Below, in pieces: positions 33,024 through 42,980 of a stretch of 64,000 nt of DNA. Source of the DNA: JAFGPL01 sp046485045. GTDB taxonomy: Bacteria > Bacteroidota > Bacteroidia > Bacteroidales > UBA10428. A program made the translations under genes and the position numbers. The notes beneath the pieces are model-generated. The model did no database searches. It was not told the origin of the DNA and saw only the letters and a program-made list of their open reading frames with translations. How positions within the stretch are numbered: position 1 is the first letter of the stretch; the number at the start of each line of letters is the position of its first letter. The stretch spans positions 1 to 64,000 of the forward strand of contig JAWOHT010000200.1 in assembly GCA_046485045.1 (NCBI GenBank). The letters are read 5' to 3'.

Positions 33024-35534
33024 TCACGTTTGTTGCTGCTGGTTAGTTAGTGAAATCTCACCCTTAAATTCAAGATGTTTAAGCACAAACCTCAGTTCGC
33101 CCCAGGTTACATCATCGCCGAGTACTTCTTTGGCAGGTCCCAGGCGGTAATCTTCGGTACTCATAAAATAATCGGTGATCAGCTCCTCTTTTTCAGGGGT
33201 CACAAAATCGCGGATGTTGATCTCACCAGTACCTGCATAATGGGCAAGATGGCCTTCAATGGTGTTCACTGTCAATCCACGCTCTTCGGCAATCTCCCCG
33301 GGGATTTTTCCGCTGATGTATAAATCAAAACTTACCTGCTTCGTGTCAGGCTTTTTATCCTTAACCGGCGGTTCGGTTTCTATATGCGGACGTTCTGTTG
33401 CCGGGTGGTGTTTATCAACATAGGTGTTTATGATTTTAAGTATTTCATCGCCAAAGGTATTTGTCTTTTTCCTGCCGAATCCCTTTATGGTCTTCAGCTC
33501 AGGCTTAGTGGCAGGCAGCAGGTTCAGCAGGGCGATCATCGTTTTCTGGGGCAAAACCATGTAATGCGGCAGATTGAGTTCGCGGGCTTTGACGTTGCGC
33601 CACGATTTCAGCATTTTATACAGTTCAGGGTGTGGAATTACATCAGCAGAAAACTCCTGTTCCTCCTTTTTGGGCTTTCTGCCCTCGGGCTTTTCAATGG
33701 CAGCTTTCGCACGAACATCAAGATATTCTTTAACAGTAAACCCTTTTGAACAGGCCTGCATACAAACCAAGCGTGCCTCCCATTCGGTTTTTAGCCGCGC
33801 AATCAAATCGTTTACCGATTTGCGAAGGGTACGGTTATCTGTTTCAATTACTGCCTGCCCGGCTTTTTCGAGCACTATTGATACAATTTTTTCGGAGAAA
33901 TAGGTACAGGCCTTTTTGATTCTCTCCTGCAATAAACCATTTGTTTCAATATCAGGATCCTTACTTACAAATTGAAGTATTTGTGCTTTAAATTTTTGAC
34001 CTACTTCGATAATATTATTTTTAACCTCTTCATTCATAGATTTGAATAGTTCCCTGGCATTTCCAAATACAATTGATTCATTTTCTTTGAGCATTTTCAG
34101 TACCTGAAAAATCTTAATATGCAATGGTTCAAAGTTATAAAGTTCCAGCAGCAGCGATTTCTGATAATTTTTCTTTGAATTTTCAAGCGTCTGCTCATCA
34201 GGCTGATTTTCTGCTATTTCTTGGGTAAACTGAGAAATCAGTTTGTCGCTTTTTATTCCCCTGGTCCCTATCGGGGTGCTTAGCACAAGCCCTTCGAGTG
34301 TTTTACATCGGCTCAGCGCCACGTAAACCTGCCCGTGGGCAAAGGCTGCATGCGCATCAATGATAGCCTTTTCAAAAGTCAGCCCCTGGCTTTTGTGTAT
34401 GGTAATCGCCCAGGCCAGTTTCAGCGGATATTGGGTGAATGTGCCAACAATGGTTTCGGTAATATCTTTGGTCTCTTCATTAATTGAGTATTTTGTGCTC
34501 TGCCATTCAGCCTGATCAACCGGAATTGCGGAGTTATCGCCCGGACACTCAACAAAAATGATGTCGTCGGTTATCGCGGTTATTTTACCGATTTTGCCGT
34601 TATAGAAAAGTTTTTCCCGCGAGGAATCATTCTTTACAAACATCACCTGTGCCCCGGTTTTTAGTGTAAGCTCATAATCTGTCGGATAGGAATATTCGGG
34701 AAACTCACCCTGAACCGTAGCAGTAAAAACATGTGGGCCGGAGTGTAATTTTCTTAGTTTCGATTCATTCAGCTCCTGTGCCTGGGCATTGTGTGTGGTC
34801 AATGTTATGTATCCTTCTTTGGTGTCAGGGTTAAACCCGGGGATACATTTTTTTTCAAGCTTTTGCAAGGTCTGGTTATCTAACCTGTTTTCACGGATTT
34901 TATTCAGAATCTCTATAAATTCAATATCGCTCTGACGGTAAATATGTTCTAGTTCGACACTTACATAATCGGTTTGCTTCAGCGCACGGCTTCCAAAAAA
35001 GTATATGGTATCGTAATAATCCTGCAATATTCCCCATTCATCTTCTTTAACGATGGGGGCAAGCTGCTGCAGGTCGCCAATCATGAGCAACTGAACACCA
35101 CCAAAAGGAAGGCTGTGGTTTTTGTACCTGCGCAGTACTTCGTCTATGCCGTCGAGCACATCTGCCCGCACCATACTCACCTCATCAATCACAAGCAGGT
35201 CAAGGCTTCTGATGATATTTATTTTTTCGCGGCTGAATTTTTGATAACCTACACGAGGAGCCGGCTCATTACTGCTCTGAGATACCTTGTTTTCTACCGG
35301 TATGTATGGGCCGAAGGGCATCTGGAAAAAAGAATGGATGGTAACTCCGCCGGCATTGATGGCAGCAACACCGGTTGGGGCCACAACGATCATACGTTTC
35401 GGTGAGACCCGTTTAAGGTTATGTAAAAATGTGGTTTTGCCCGTTCCTGCCTTACCGGTAAGAAAAATATGGCGGTTGGTGTATTGCACAAAGTCGTAGG
35501 CCAGCTTAAGTTGCGGATTGGTAGCAGTATTCAT
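33024..35534 (-). CDS. Pif1-like superfamily 1 helicase with RecQ-type C-terminal domains
   Basis: This 836-residue protein has a Pif1/RecD-type helicase core. Walker A is GKAGTGKTT (27-35), with VAPTGVAAINAGGVTIHSFF after it, Walker B is VIDEVSM (about 115-120), GDLQQL follows, and WAITIHKSQGLTF and VYVALSRC are the last helicase motifs. The C-terminal third adds an HRDC-like domain (about 640-720, LPQKTMIALLNLLPATKPELKTIKGFG) and a helix-turn-helix of the type found at the end of some RecQ proteins (about 750-835). It should unwind DNA, perhaps G-quadruplexes or stalled forks. It is transcribed alone and divergently from priA. Confidence 0.87.
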   Translation of the reverse strand: MNTATNPQLKLAYDFVQYTNRHIFLTGKAGTGKTTFLHNLKRVSPKRMIVVAPTGVAAINAGGVTIHSFFQMPFGPYIPVENKVSQSSNEPAPRVGYQKFSREKINIIRSLDLLVIDEVSMVRADVLDGIDEVLRRYKNHSLPFGGVQLLMIGDLQQLAPIVKEDEWGILQDYYDTIYFFGSRALKQTDYVSVELEHIYRQSDIEFIEILNKIRENRLDNQTLQKLEKKCIPGFNPDTKEGYITLTTHNAQAQELNESKLRKLHSGPHVFTATVQGEFPEYSYPTDYELTLKTGAQVMFVKNDSSREKLFYNGKIGKITAITDDIIFVECPGDNSAIPVDQAEWQSTKYSINEETKDITETIVGTFTQYPLKLAWAITIHKSQGLTFEKAIIDAHAAFAHGQVYVALSRCKTLEGLVLSTPIGTRGIKSDKLISQFTQEIAENQPDEQTLENSKKNYQKSLLLELYNFEPLHIKIFQVLKMLKENESIVFGNARELFKSMNEEVKNNIIEVGQKFKAQILQFVSKDPDIETNGLLQERIKKACTYFSEKIVSIVLEKAGQAVIETDNRTLRKSVNDLIARLKTEWEARLVCMQACSKGFTVKEYLDVRAKAAIEKPEGRKPKKEEQEFSADVIPHPELYKMLKSWRNVKARELNLPHYMVLPQKTMIALLNLLPATKPELKTIKGFGRKKTNTFGDEILKIINTYVDKHHPATERPHIETEPPVKDKKPDTKQVSFDLYISGKIPGEIAEERGLTVNTIEGHLAHYAGTGEINIRDFVTPEKEELITDYFMSTEDYRLGPAKEVLGDDVTWGELRFVLKHLEFKGEISLTNQQQQT

Positions 35535-35627
35535 TCTGAAGGTGCAGTTTAAGTTTTCACGAAAATAGTAAATTTTATTTCAATGGCCCTATTCCATTTT
35601 TAAAGCAAAAAACTATATGTTTTTTAT

Positions 35628-35635
35628 TACTTTTG
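35628..35635 (+). promoter_or_regulatory. -7 promoter element of priA
   Basis: TACTTTTG matches TAnnTTTG exactly. It overlaps the alternative TTG start at 35633, which would therefore not be in the mRNA; this favours the ATG at 35657. Confidence 0.45.
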
Positions 35636-35656
35636 AACCAATCTTCTGTTAGCAAA

Positions 35657-38140
35657 ATGACAACTCAGTCCTGGTATGTTGATGTATTAATGCCCTTGCC
35701 TCTTAAAGACCTTTACACTTATAGCATTGATGCACAACAAAGAAAAATTTTAAGCCCCGGGTGCAGGGTGATTGTGCAATTTGGCAGCAGAAAGTTTTAC
35801 ACTGCCCTTGTTAAGAAAATCCATACCATAAAGCCACAGAACTACCGGATTAAAAACATTTTTTCGGTTCTCGACACCAAGCCGGTTGTAAATGATTTAC
35901 AACTTTCTTTCTGGTGGTGGATAGCCGATTATTATATGTGCCACCCGGGCGAAGTGTTTAAAGCGGCCCTGCCTTCATCGTTGAAGCCCGAAAGCGAGAC
36001 CAGGGTAACACCGGTATGGGATGGCATACGGGAAATAAACCTCACAAAAGAAGAAGAATTTATACTTACAGCGCTTGTTAATAACGGCGAAATGACCTTG
36101 AAACAGGTTGGCGCCCTTACCGGCAGAAAAAAATTGATGCCTGTAATTAATGCAATGATAGAAAAACAGGTGGTGGAAATGAAAGAGCAACTTCTGGAAA
36201 AATACAGGCCTAAATTAAGGTCGTTTGTAAAACTTAAAAACGATTTTAAAGCCGAAAAAGAGCTCAATAAACTGTTAGACAGGCTTGAAAAAATTCCCCG
36301 GCAGTTACACCTTTTAATGACTTATCTAAATATTTCCCATTCAGATAACCCAGGCAATTCCGGCGGAGTGGAAAAAACCATCCTGCTCAAGACAGCTCTT
36401 GTTTCCGAATCGGTACTGCAGTCGCTTGTGAAGAAGAATGTGTTTGATATCGTCCAGGTGGAGGTTGGCCGCCTGCATACAGAATCTGTTGGTCAGGTAA
36501 AAATGAACCTGCTTTCGGCAGAGCAGCACAAAGCTTTAATCGAAATTAACACCCGGCTTCGCGAAAAAGAGATCGTATTGCTTCATGGTGTTACCTCATG
36601 CGGCAAGACCGAAATCTATATCCACCTTATTGAGGAACAGTTAAAACGACAAAAGCAGGTTCTTTACCTGTTGCCGGAAATTGCACTTACCTCGCAGATT
36701 ATTAAAAGGCTGAAAAGTGTGTTCGGGAACAAAGTAGGAATCTATCATTCGCGTTTCAGCCATGGCGAAAAAGTGGAGATATATCAGAATATTGCCGGAA
36801 TGTTAAGGAAAGATGAAGAGCAATTCCAGATTGTTGTCGGGGTTCGTTCATCGGTTTTTCTGCCTTTCTGCAATCTTGGACTGGTAATTGTTGACGAAGA
36901 GCACGACAGCTCTTACAAGCAATCAGACCCTGCCCCAAGGTATCATGCCAGGGATGCCGCAATTATGCTGGCTAAGTTTCATGGGGCCAATACAGTACTT
37001 GGTTCTGCCACTCCCTCGCTCGAATCTTATTACAATGCAGTTGCAGGCAAATATGGTCTTACAGAGCTAAATGTAAGGTATTTGAATCTTGAATTACCTG
37101 AAATAGTAGTGGTTGACCTGATGAAATCAACCAAACGAAAACAGATGCAGTCACATTTTTCTTCGGTGCTTATTCAGGCTATTACAGAAGCGCTTGACAG
37201 AAAAGAGCAGGTAATTATTTTTCAGAACCGCCGTGGATTTTCTCCTTATCTCTTGTGTTCGCAGTGCGGTTGGGTGCCGGTATGCAAACATTGCGATGTG
37301 AGCCTTGTATATCATAAACATTTAAACAGGCTTGTTTGTCATTACTGCGGTTATACTGCCGAAAACCTGAGAACCTGCCCGTCATGCAAAAACAATTCGT
37401 TGCTTTTAAAAGGTTTTGGGACCGAGAAAGTGGAAGATGAAATAAAAATAATTTTTCCCGGGGCACAGGTTGCACGTCTTGACCTTGACAATGCAAGGAC
37501 AATAAAATCATATACCGCTATTCTCGATAATTTTGAATCGGGTAAGACCGATATTTTGGTTGGTACCCAGATGATCTCCAAAGGGCTCGATTTTGACAAT
37601 GTAAAAGTGGTAGGCATCCTGAATGCCGATAATATGCTGAATTTTCCGGATTTCAGATCGCATGAGCGCAGTTTTCAACTGATGGCCCAGGTAGGAGGCA
37701 GGGCCGGACGAAAAAACAGCAAGGGAAAAGTGATTATTCAAACATACGACCCGGATAACCAGGTTATTAAAAACATTGTGGATAATAATTACAAAAAAAT
37801 GTACCGGGAGCAGATTCCAGAAAGGGAAGAATTCAGGTATCCGCCTTTTCACAGGTTGATTTATCTTATCCTCAAACATAAAGACGCAGTACAATTAGAC
37901 GAGGCAGCAGAAAACCTGGCAGGGATTCTGAAAGCTAATTTCGGTGACAGCATTACAGGGCCTCAGATACCGCTGATTGGTAGAAAACAGGACCTGCAGA
38001 TAAGAAATTTTCTGCTTAAGCTAAAAAAAGACAATCAGCTTGGAGAAAAAAAAATAATTTTAAAACGTCTGCTTGGCGAGTTTTTATCAACAGGCAAATA
38101 TCCACCATTGCAAATCAATATTGATGTTGATCCGGTATAG
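35657..38140 (+). CDS. priA: Primosomal replication restart helicase PriA
   Basis: PriA binds stalled forks and reloads the replicative helicase. The 827-residue protein has the N-terminal 3' DNA-binding domain (YVDVLMPLPLKDLYTY), Walker A GVTSCGKTE (about 311-319), DEEHDSSYK (about 412) and HARDAA. Its zinc-binding insertion has eight cysteines (CSQCGWVPVCKHC ... CHYCGY ... CPSCKN, about 534-580). LVGTQMISKGLDF and the C-terminal domain follow. A TTG 24 bases upstream keeps the frame open, but the ATG at 35657 begins MTTQSWYVDV, as expected for the family. Confidence 0.95.
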   Translation: MTTQSWYVDVLMPLPLKDLYTYSIDAQQRKILSPGCRVIVQFGSRKFYTALVKKIHTIKPQNYRIKNIFSVLDTKPVVNDLQLSFWWWIADYYMCHPGEVFKAALPSSLKPESETRVTPVWDGIREINLTKEEEFILTALVNNGEMTLKQVGALTGRKKLMPVINAMIEKQVVEMKEQLLEKYRPKLRSFVKLKNDFKAEKELNKLLDRLEKIPRQLHLLMTYLNISHSDNPGNSGGVEKTILLKTALVSESVLQSLVKKNVFDIVQVEVGRLHTESVGQVKMNLLSAEQHKALIEINTRLREKEIVLLHGVTSCGKTEIYIHLIEEQLKRQKQVLYLLPEIALTSQIIKRLKSVFGNKVGIYHSRFSHGEKVEIYQNIAGMLRKDEEQFQIVVGVRSSVFLPFCNLGLVIVDEEHDSSYKQSDPAPRYHARDAAIMLAKFHGANTVLGSATPSLESYYNAVAGKYGLTELNVRYLNLELPEIVVVDLMKSTKRKQMQSHFSSVLIQAITEALDRKEQVIIFQNRRGFSPYLLCSQCGWVPVCKHCDVSLVYHKHLNRLVCHYCGYTAENLRTCPSCKNNSLLLKGFGTEKVEDEIKIIFPGAQVARLDLDNARTIKSYTAILDNFESGKTDILVGTQMISKGLDFDNVKVVGILNADNMLNFPDFRSHERSFQLMAQVGGRAGRKNSKGKVIIQTYDPDNQVIKNIVDNNYKKMYREQIPEREEFRYPPFHRLIYLILKHKDAVQLDEAAENLAGILKANFGDSITGPQIPLIGRKQDLQIRNFLLKLKKDNQLGEKKIILKRLLGEFLSTGKYPPLQINIDVDPV

Positions 38141-38216
38141 TATTGATTTACGGCTTTTTGAAACAAAAATATGAATATGCCGTATATACCTGTCATTTAT
38201 AATGTATAATTAAATA

Positions 38217-38744
38217 ATGAAAAAGGGTCGTAAAATGAGAAAAGTTTTATTATTGTTTATATTGGTTTTAATAGGAAATCCCGGGTTATTTGCACAGACT
38301 GAAGTAGACAAGGCTCAGGCTTTCTTTATTTACAATTTTACAAGGCTGGTAAAATGGCCTTCAAGCTACACCCAGGGAGAATTTGTTATTGGCGTTTATG
38401 GAAATTCATCAACCTACAAGGAACTTTTATCGCTTACTAACGGCAAAAAAGTCGGAACCCAGGATTATAAAGTGAAAAAATTTAATAATCTGAATGAGCT
38501 GTCTGCCTGCCACATTCTTCTGATTGCCTCAGATAAATCATTTGACATAAAAAATATCAATGCCCGTGTAAAAGGCAACCACTGTTTGATTATCAGCGAA
38601 AAAGAAGGAATGAATACACATGGTTCTGCAATTGATTTTCTTGTGGTTGACAATAAGTTGAGGTTCACGATGAACATCGAAAATGCTGAGAAATACAACC
38701 TTGTTGTAAGCAGGAGCCTCCGTGATATGGCGATGGTCAATTAG
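38217..38744 (+). CDS. YfiR-family (DUF4154) periplasmic protein
   Basis: This 175-residue protein has a signal peptide (the second Met, codon 7, is an alternative start) ending GLFAQ. The mature part starts EVDKAQAFFIYNFTRLVKWP, the typical opening of YfiR/DUF4154 proteins. SACHILLIASDKS and CLIISEKEGMNTHGSAIDFL follow, as in that family. In Pseudomonas, YfiR is a periplasmic repressor of the diguanylate cyclase YfiN. No cyclase is adjacent here, so its target is unknown. A terminator follows 19 bases after the stop. Confidence 0.82.
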   Translation: MKKGRKMRKVLLLFILVLIGNPGLFAQTEVDKAQAFFIYNFTRLVKWPSSYTQGEFVIGVYGNSSTYKELLSLTNGKKVGTQDYKVKKFNNLNELSACHILLIASDKSFDIKNINARVKGNHCLIISEKEGMNTHGSAIDFLVVDNKLRFTMNIENAEKYNLVVSRSLRDMAMVN

Positions 38745-38762
38745 AAAGATTATATATTTTTT

Positions 38763-38815
38763 AAAAGGGTTGCAAAGGCGGGTTTATTAAAGAGTCGGCT
38801 TTTCAACCCTTTTTT
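38763..38815 (+). terminator. Terminator of the YfiR-like gene
   Basis: AAAAGGGTTG (38763-38772) pairs with CAACCCTTTT (38804-38813) over 10 bp around a 31-base loop, with T residues continuing after the right arm. Confidence 0.6.
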
Positions 38816-38959
38816 ATTCTATCCTCTCAATAAACTTTTTTTACCTTATAATTCCTGATGTTTTTTCTATGCAGGCTTAGCCGGAAGTTTTCTTAGAAGC
38901 TGTTTTAATATATAACGTTAATAAAATGTAAAACAAAAATAAAACAGCTCTTAGAAACA

Positions 38960-39340
38960 CTATTTATAGAGTATTTTTTCGGTGTGGAATTTTTTTCCTT
39001 CAAGTGAAACCTTGATGATGTAATATCCCTTATAAAATTCTCTAAAACTAACAGTTGTGTTTGACACACTGTTTTTATAAATAACCTTATATATGGTTTT
39101 ACCGATAATATCAAGTATCTCAATTTCAACAATACCAATGTCAGACTTAATGGTTAGTTGCTCATTTGTCAAAGGATTGGGAAAAACAGAAACATTAATA
39201 TTATCAGGCAGGGTAAGGTTTGCTTCAGCAGTGTTATAGGCCAAGCTATTATAATGGTCGTTATTAAGGTTTCCAATGGCATAATTAATGCTTAATACCA
39301 TTGCCAGACTTATCAAAGATAAAAGTAAAGCTCTTCTCAT
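38960..39340 (-). CDS. Mini protein with T9SS C-terminal sorting domain
   Basis: This 126-residue protein has a signal peptide (MRRALLLSLISLAMVLSINYA). After about 25 unremarkable residues it has a type A sorting domain: NVSVFPNPLTNEQLTIK, VEIEILDIIGKTIYKV, then GYYIIKVSLEGKKFHTEKILYK at the end. Such domains direct proteins through the type IX system and are cut off at the surface. Here almost no cargo precedes the domain. Either the mature product is a peptide, or the gene is the remnant of a longer one; no frame with homologous sequence is visible upstream. The GldK-N genes are 8 kb away. Confidence 0.78.
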   Translation of the reverse strand: MRRALLLSLISLAMVLSINYAIGNLNNDHYNSLAYNTAEANLTLPDNINVSVFPNPLTNEQLTIKSDIGIVEIEILDIIGKTIYKVIYKNSVSNTTVSFREFYKGYYIIKVSLEGKKFHTEKILYK

Positions 39341-39418
39341 AATGCGTTATTTAACAGGTGCAAAATTATATACAATAATTATAGTGTGCAATATTTTTAC
39401 GCAAGAATCGAATAAAAG

Positions 39419-39449
39419 TTTGATTTAAAATAAATTTGTTTATACTTTG
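39419..39449 (+). promoter_or_regulatory. Possible promoter of the Wza-like gene
   Basis: TTTG (39419-39422) and, 20 bases on, TACTTTG (39443-39449), which is one base short of TAnnTTTG. The same imperfect form occurs before topA. Confidence 0.3.
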
Positions 39450-39514
39450 TGAAATTAAATGAACCTTAACCCAAGCTGATTTTATAATTTAGCATGCAGA
39501 AATTTCAGGATTAG

Positions 39515-40294
39515 ATGAAAAAAGGAATAATATTATTTTTTGTCGGGATTTTTCTTGTAACAGCCTGTACACAACAGCGTCAACTGGTGTACCTTCGTGA
39601 CCTGGAAGAAACTACCGACACGAGTTATTTTGTTAAAAACCAGCCCGATTACAGAATTCAGAAGCAAGATATTTTATATATAAAAATTTTTACTTTCAAC
39701 AAGGAAGTCAGCGACCTTATCAACCAGTCATCGTCAACTTATCAGCAAAACCTGTTCCAGAACGAATCAAGTCTTTATATCAACGGTTATTCTGTCAACG
39801 ATTCGGGTTATGTTGAAATTCCTGTGCTTGGTAAAATCATGGTATTAAACACCACCATTGATGAAACCATCGGGGCTATTCGTAAAAAAGCATATGAATA
39901 CCTGAAAGATGCAACCATTATTGTAAAGCTTATTTCGTTTAAGTTCACGGTAATGGGGGAAGTAAACCGGCCAGGGGTTTACAGGAATTTTAACAATCAG
40001 CTCTCGGTGCTTGAGGCAATAGGTATGGCGGGCGATATCAACGATTTCGGCAACAGGCGGAAGATTCTTGTTCTCAGGCCAACCAAAGAAGGCACGCTAA
40101 CCTTCAGGCTCGACCTTACAAAGAAAAACCTGCTAACATCCGATGGTTATTTTCTGCTGCCCAACGACATCGTTTATATAGAACCAATTAAGAGCAAGAT
40201 ATTTAAGCTGAACGCACCCTCTATCTCATTGGTTTTTTCTACAATTACCACCCTTATCCTTGTACTTAATTATATTGATAATTCCAATAAGTAG
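39515..40294 (+). CDS. Polysaccharide export lipoprotein, Wza-like
   Basis: This 259-residue outer-membrane lipoprotein has a signal ending VTAC (Cys18). A polysaccharide biosynthesis/export domain follows (DYRIQKQDILYIKIF...GYVEIPVLGKIMV), then an SLBB-like domain (FKFTVMGEVNRPGVYRNFNNQLSVLEAIGMAGDINDFGNRRKILVLRP cut: key parts FTVMGEVNRPGVY and VLEAIGMAGDI), and a C-terminal hydrophobic segment that could be the membrane-spanning helix. It should form the exit channel for capsule or exopolysaccharide. The normal partner, a Wzc-type kinase/chain-length protein, is not next to it; the following gene is convergent. Confidence 0.87.
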   Translation: MKKGIILFFVGIFLVTACTQQRQLVYLRDLEETTDTSYFVKNQPDYRIQKQDILYIKIFTFNKEVSDLINQSSSTYQQNLFQNESSLYINGYSVNDSGYVEIPVLGKIMVLNTTIDETIGAIRKKAYEYLKDATIIVKLISFKFTVMGEVNRPGVYRNFNNQLSVLEAIGMAGDINDFGNRRKILVLRPTKEGTLTFRLDLTKKNLLTSDGYFLLPNDIVYIEPIKSKIFKLNAPSISLVFSTITTLILVLNYIDNSNK

Positions 40295-40390
40295 TCTTTG
40301 CAAGAAAACGCCAAATACTGCGTAATGCCCGTTTTACATAAGCGACCTCTATTTTGTATGGCATTATCTTTTCTTTATACAAAAGATATT

Positions 40391-42745
40391 TCAATCAAAA
40401 ATGTATTCATCGGAAAAACCGGGCAGCTGTTTATAATTATCGTCTGTTTCACAGTCAATTACGTAATTTACATTCCCGGGGGGGTCGAATTTATCTTCTT
40501 GTGAAACACCCAACGAAGAGTCGAAATATACCTGTTTCATGAAATAAGCCCATATGGGCAGTGCAGCGCTTGATCCGGCGCCCTGGTAAGAGTTGAAATG
40601 GGCTGCCCTGTCTTCACATCCTACCCATACACCCGAGACCAGCCGGGGGGTAATACCTATAAACCATCCATCTGAGAAATTCTGTGTAGTACCTGTTTTA
40701 CCGGCTATCTCCCCGGTAAACATAAAATCACCATATCTTATAGATGCGGCAGTGCCAAAACGCCTGTATCCCTCACCAAGGTTCTTTGAAGTAACCCCTT
40801 CCATCAGTTTCAACATAAGGTATGCAGTATTTTCATCAATAGCTTCGTTTTTTTCAGGGTGAAAAGTTGTAATGATGTTCCCGTTTTTATCTTCGATTCT
40901 GGTTACATAAACCGGGTCTGTATGTATCCCTTTGTTGGCAAAAGTGGCATATGATGATACCATCTCCTCGACCGACATGTCGGATGTGCCGTAGATCATT
41001 GAATAAACAGGGTCTATATAACTTCCGATACCCATTTTGTGGGCCACATCTACAATGGGTTGTGGTTTGAACCGTTTAACCAGCCAGGCCGAGATATTAT
41101 TTTCCGACCGGCCCAGGCCCCACCTCAGTGTACGCTCTTTGCCAAGGTCTTCCGGATCGCTCATCGAACGCGGTTCCCAGACGACCGAGTCCATAATGTC
41201 GAATTTTACCGAAACATTCGGCACCTTATAACAGGGAGAATAACCCTCTTGTATGGCAAGAATGTAAAGAAATGGCTTAAACGTTGAACCGGCCTGCCTT
41301 TTCCCCTGGGTTACCTGGTCATATTTGAAATACCTGAAATCAATACCCCCGACATATGCCTTTACATAACCGGTTACAGGGTCCATAGACATAAACCCCG
41401 AACGAAGAAAATGTTTGTAATAAAGAATCGAATCATATGGTGACATTACAGTATCAATGTCGCCTTTGTATGAAAAAACGGTCATGGGTACCGGCTTTTT
41501 AAAAATCTTGTAGATGGTATCGTATGAATACCCCTGTTTTCTTAGGCTTTTGCCATGTTCTGAGTTAAGAATAGCCCTTCTCATAATTTCATTTATTTCG
41601 GGGCGTGTAAGATCATTCGAAAACGGGGCATAGGATTTGCCCTTTTTCTCCCGGAAAAAAGCTGGCTGAAGATATTCGCCGAGATGTTTATTTACAGCCT
41701 TTTCAGCATAATCCTGCATTTTAGAATTTATAGTAGTATAAATCTTAAGCCCATCTCTCAGTAGGTCGTATGTATCGCCATTGGGTTTACTGTTTTTATT
41801 GCACCAGCCGTATAAAGGGTTATTGGCCCATAGCGCCGAGTCTCTTTTATAAACATCATAACTATAATAGGCCTTCCGGTTTGGGATATTCTTTGTCATC
41901 GTTAACCTCAGGAATTCCCTGAAATATGTTGCCAATCCGTAATTGTGGCTTATTCTCTGAAAATCGAGTTCGAGGGGCATGCTTCTTAATGAATCATAAA
42001 CCTCCCTGTTAATGTACCCGTAATTTACCATTTGCCCTAAAACCGTATTTCTCCTTGTCAGCGACCTTTCGTAGTGCAATTTCGGGTTATACAAACTGGG
42101 GTTTTTTGCCATGCCAACTATTACAGCGCCCTGCTCAATTTTGAGCGAATCGGGCGAAGTATTGAAATAAACATTTGCCGCTGAATTAATGCCAACAGCA
42201 TTGTACAGAAAATCTATCTGGTTGAAATACATGGTAATCAGCTCTTCTTTGGTATAGGCTCTTTCAAGCCTTACCGCTATTATGTATTCTTTGATTTTTT
42301 GACTTAACCGTTCAACCAATGTCTTAGAGGTGTTGTGAAACAATAATTTTGCAAACTGCTGGGTAATGGTGCTGCCACCGCCCCTTCTGCCTAATAAGAG
42401 AAAAGCACGCAGGGTGCCTTTTAAGTCAATGCCCGAATGTTTATAAAAACGATAATCTTCTGTGGCAATAAGCGCGTCAATAAGATTTTGAGATAGTTTT
42501 TCATACGCTACATAGGTGCGGTTTCTGTTTTGATAATAAAAACTACCGAGTATCTTACCGTCTTCAGAAATAATCTGGGTTGCAAGGTCAATTTTCGGGT
42601 TTTCCAGCTCTGCAAAATCGGGCATATATCCCATAACCCCGTTTGCGGCAATAATAAAAATAATAATGAGCGAGAAAAACGGAGTAATGAACACCCCCCA
42701 GAATATTAAATTGAACTTTCTTTTATTTCGAATGTTTAGGTTCAT
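40391..42745 (-). CDS. mrcA: Bifunctional penicillin-binding protein 1A
   Basis: This class A PBP polymerises and crosslinks peptidoglycan. The 784 residues comprise a membrane anchor (about 15-38), a GT51 glycosyltransferase domain with ATEDYRFYKHSGID (Glu96) and GGSTITQQFAKLLF, and a transpeptidase domain. The transpeptidase has RQAGSTFKPF (Ser487 of SxxK), RSENNISAW (SxN) and GKTGTTQNFSDGWF (KTG). The length is normal for Bacteroidota PBP1A. It is a single gene convergent with the Wza-like gene and divergent from topA. Confidence 0.94.
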   Translation of the reverse strand: MNLNIRNKRKFNLIFWGVFITPFFSLIIIFIIAANGVMGYMPDFAELENPKIDLATQIISEDGKILGSFYYQNRNRTYVAYEKLSQNLIDALIATEDYRFYKHSGIDLKGTLRAFLLLGRRGGGSTITQQFAKLLFHNTSKTLVERLSQKIKEYIIAVRLERAYTKEELITMYFNQIDFLYNAVGINSAANVYFNTSPDSLKIEQGAVIVGMAKNPSLYNPKLHYERSLTRRNTVLGQMVNYGYINREVYDSLRSMPLELDFQRISHNYGLATYFREFLRLTMTKNIPNRKAYYSYDVYKRDSALWANNPLYGWCNKNSKPNGDTYDLLRDGLKIYTTINSKMQDYAEKAVNKHLGEYLQPAFFREKKGKSYAPFSNDLTRPEINEIMRRAILNSEHGKSLRKQGYSYDTIYKIFKKPVPMTVFSYKGDIDTVMSPYDSILYYKHFLRSGFMSMDPVTGYVKAYVGGIDFRYFKYDQVTQGKRQAGSTFKPFLYILAIQEGYSPCYKVPNVSVKFDIMDSVVWEPRSMSDPEDLGKERTLRWGLGRSENNISAWLVKRFKPQPIVDVAHKMGIGSYIDPVYSMIYGTSDMSVEEMVSSYATFANKGIHTDPVYVTRIEDKNGNIITTFHPEKNEAIDENTAYLMLKLMEGVTSKNLGEGYRRFGTAASIRYGDFMFTGEIAGKTGTTQNFSDGWFIGITPRLVSGVWVGCEDRAAHFNSYQGAGSSAALPIWAYFMKQVYFDSSLGVSQEDKFDPPGNVNYVIDCETDDNYKQLPGFSDEYIFD

Positions 42746-42924
42746 TTGATTATTTTTAAAATGGTATTGTCATTTACGATAATATCATTGTAACTTCATG
42801 CAGGATGATTTAAAAGCTTAGAACAATCGGGTTTATAATATATAGAAACCGGAAGTGTTTTGGTCATGTTTTAAAATTAATTTCGTTGTTTGACGTAAAA
42901 GTAATAATTATTTTCTATTAAAAT

Positions 42925-42956
42925 TTTGTAGTTCGATTTGTATTTACTTTACTTTG
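42925..42956 (+). promoter_or_regulatory. Possible promoter of topA
   Basis: TTTG (42925-42928), a 20-base spacer and TTACTTTG (42949-42956), which differs from TAnnTTTG at one base. The implied leader is about 20 bases. Confidence 0.35.
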
Positions 42957-42980
42957 TGAATCTATTAAAAAGTTATTATA

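Noticed and set aside
35633..35656. TTG start of priA eight codons upstream of the ATG
   Set aside because: It lies inside the predicted -7 promoter element, and the family N-terminus begins at the ATG.
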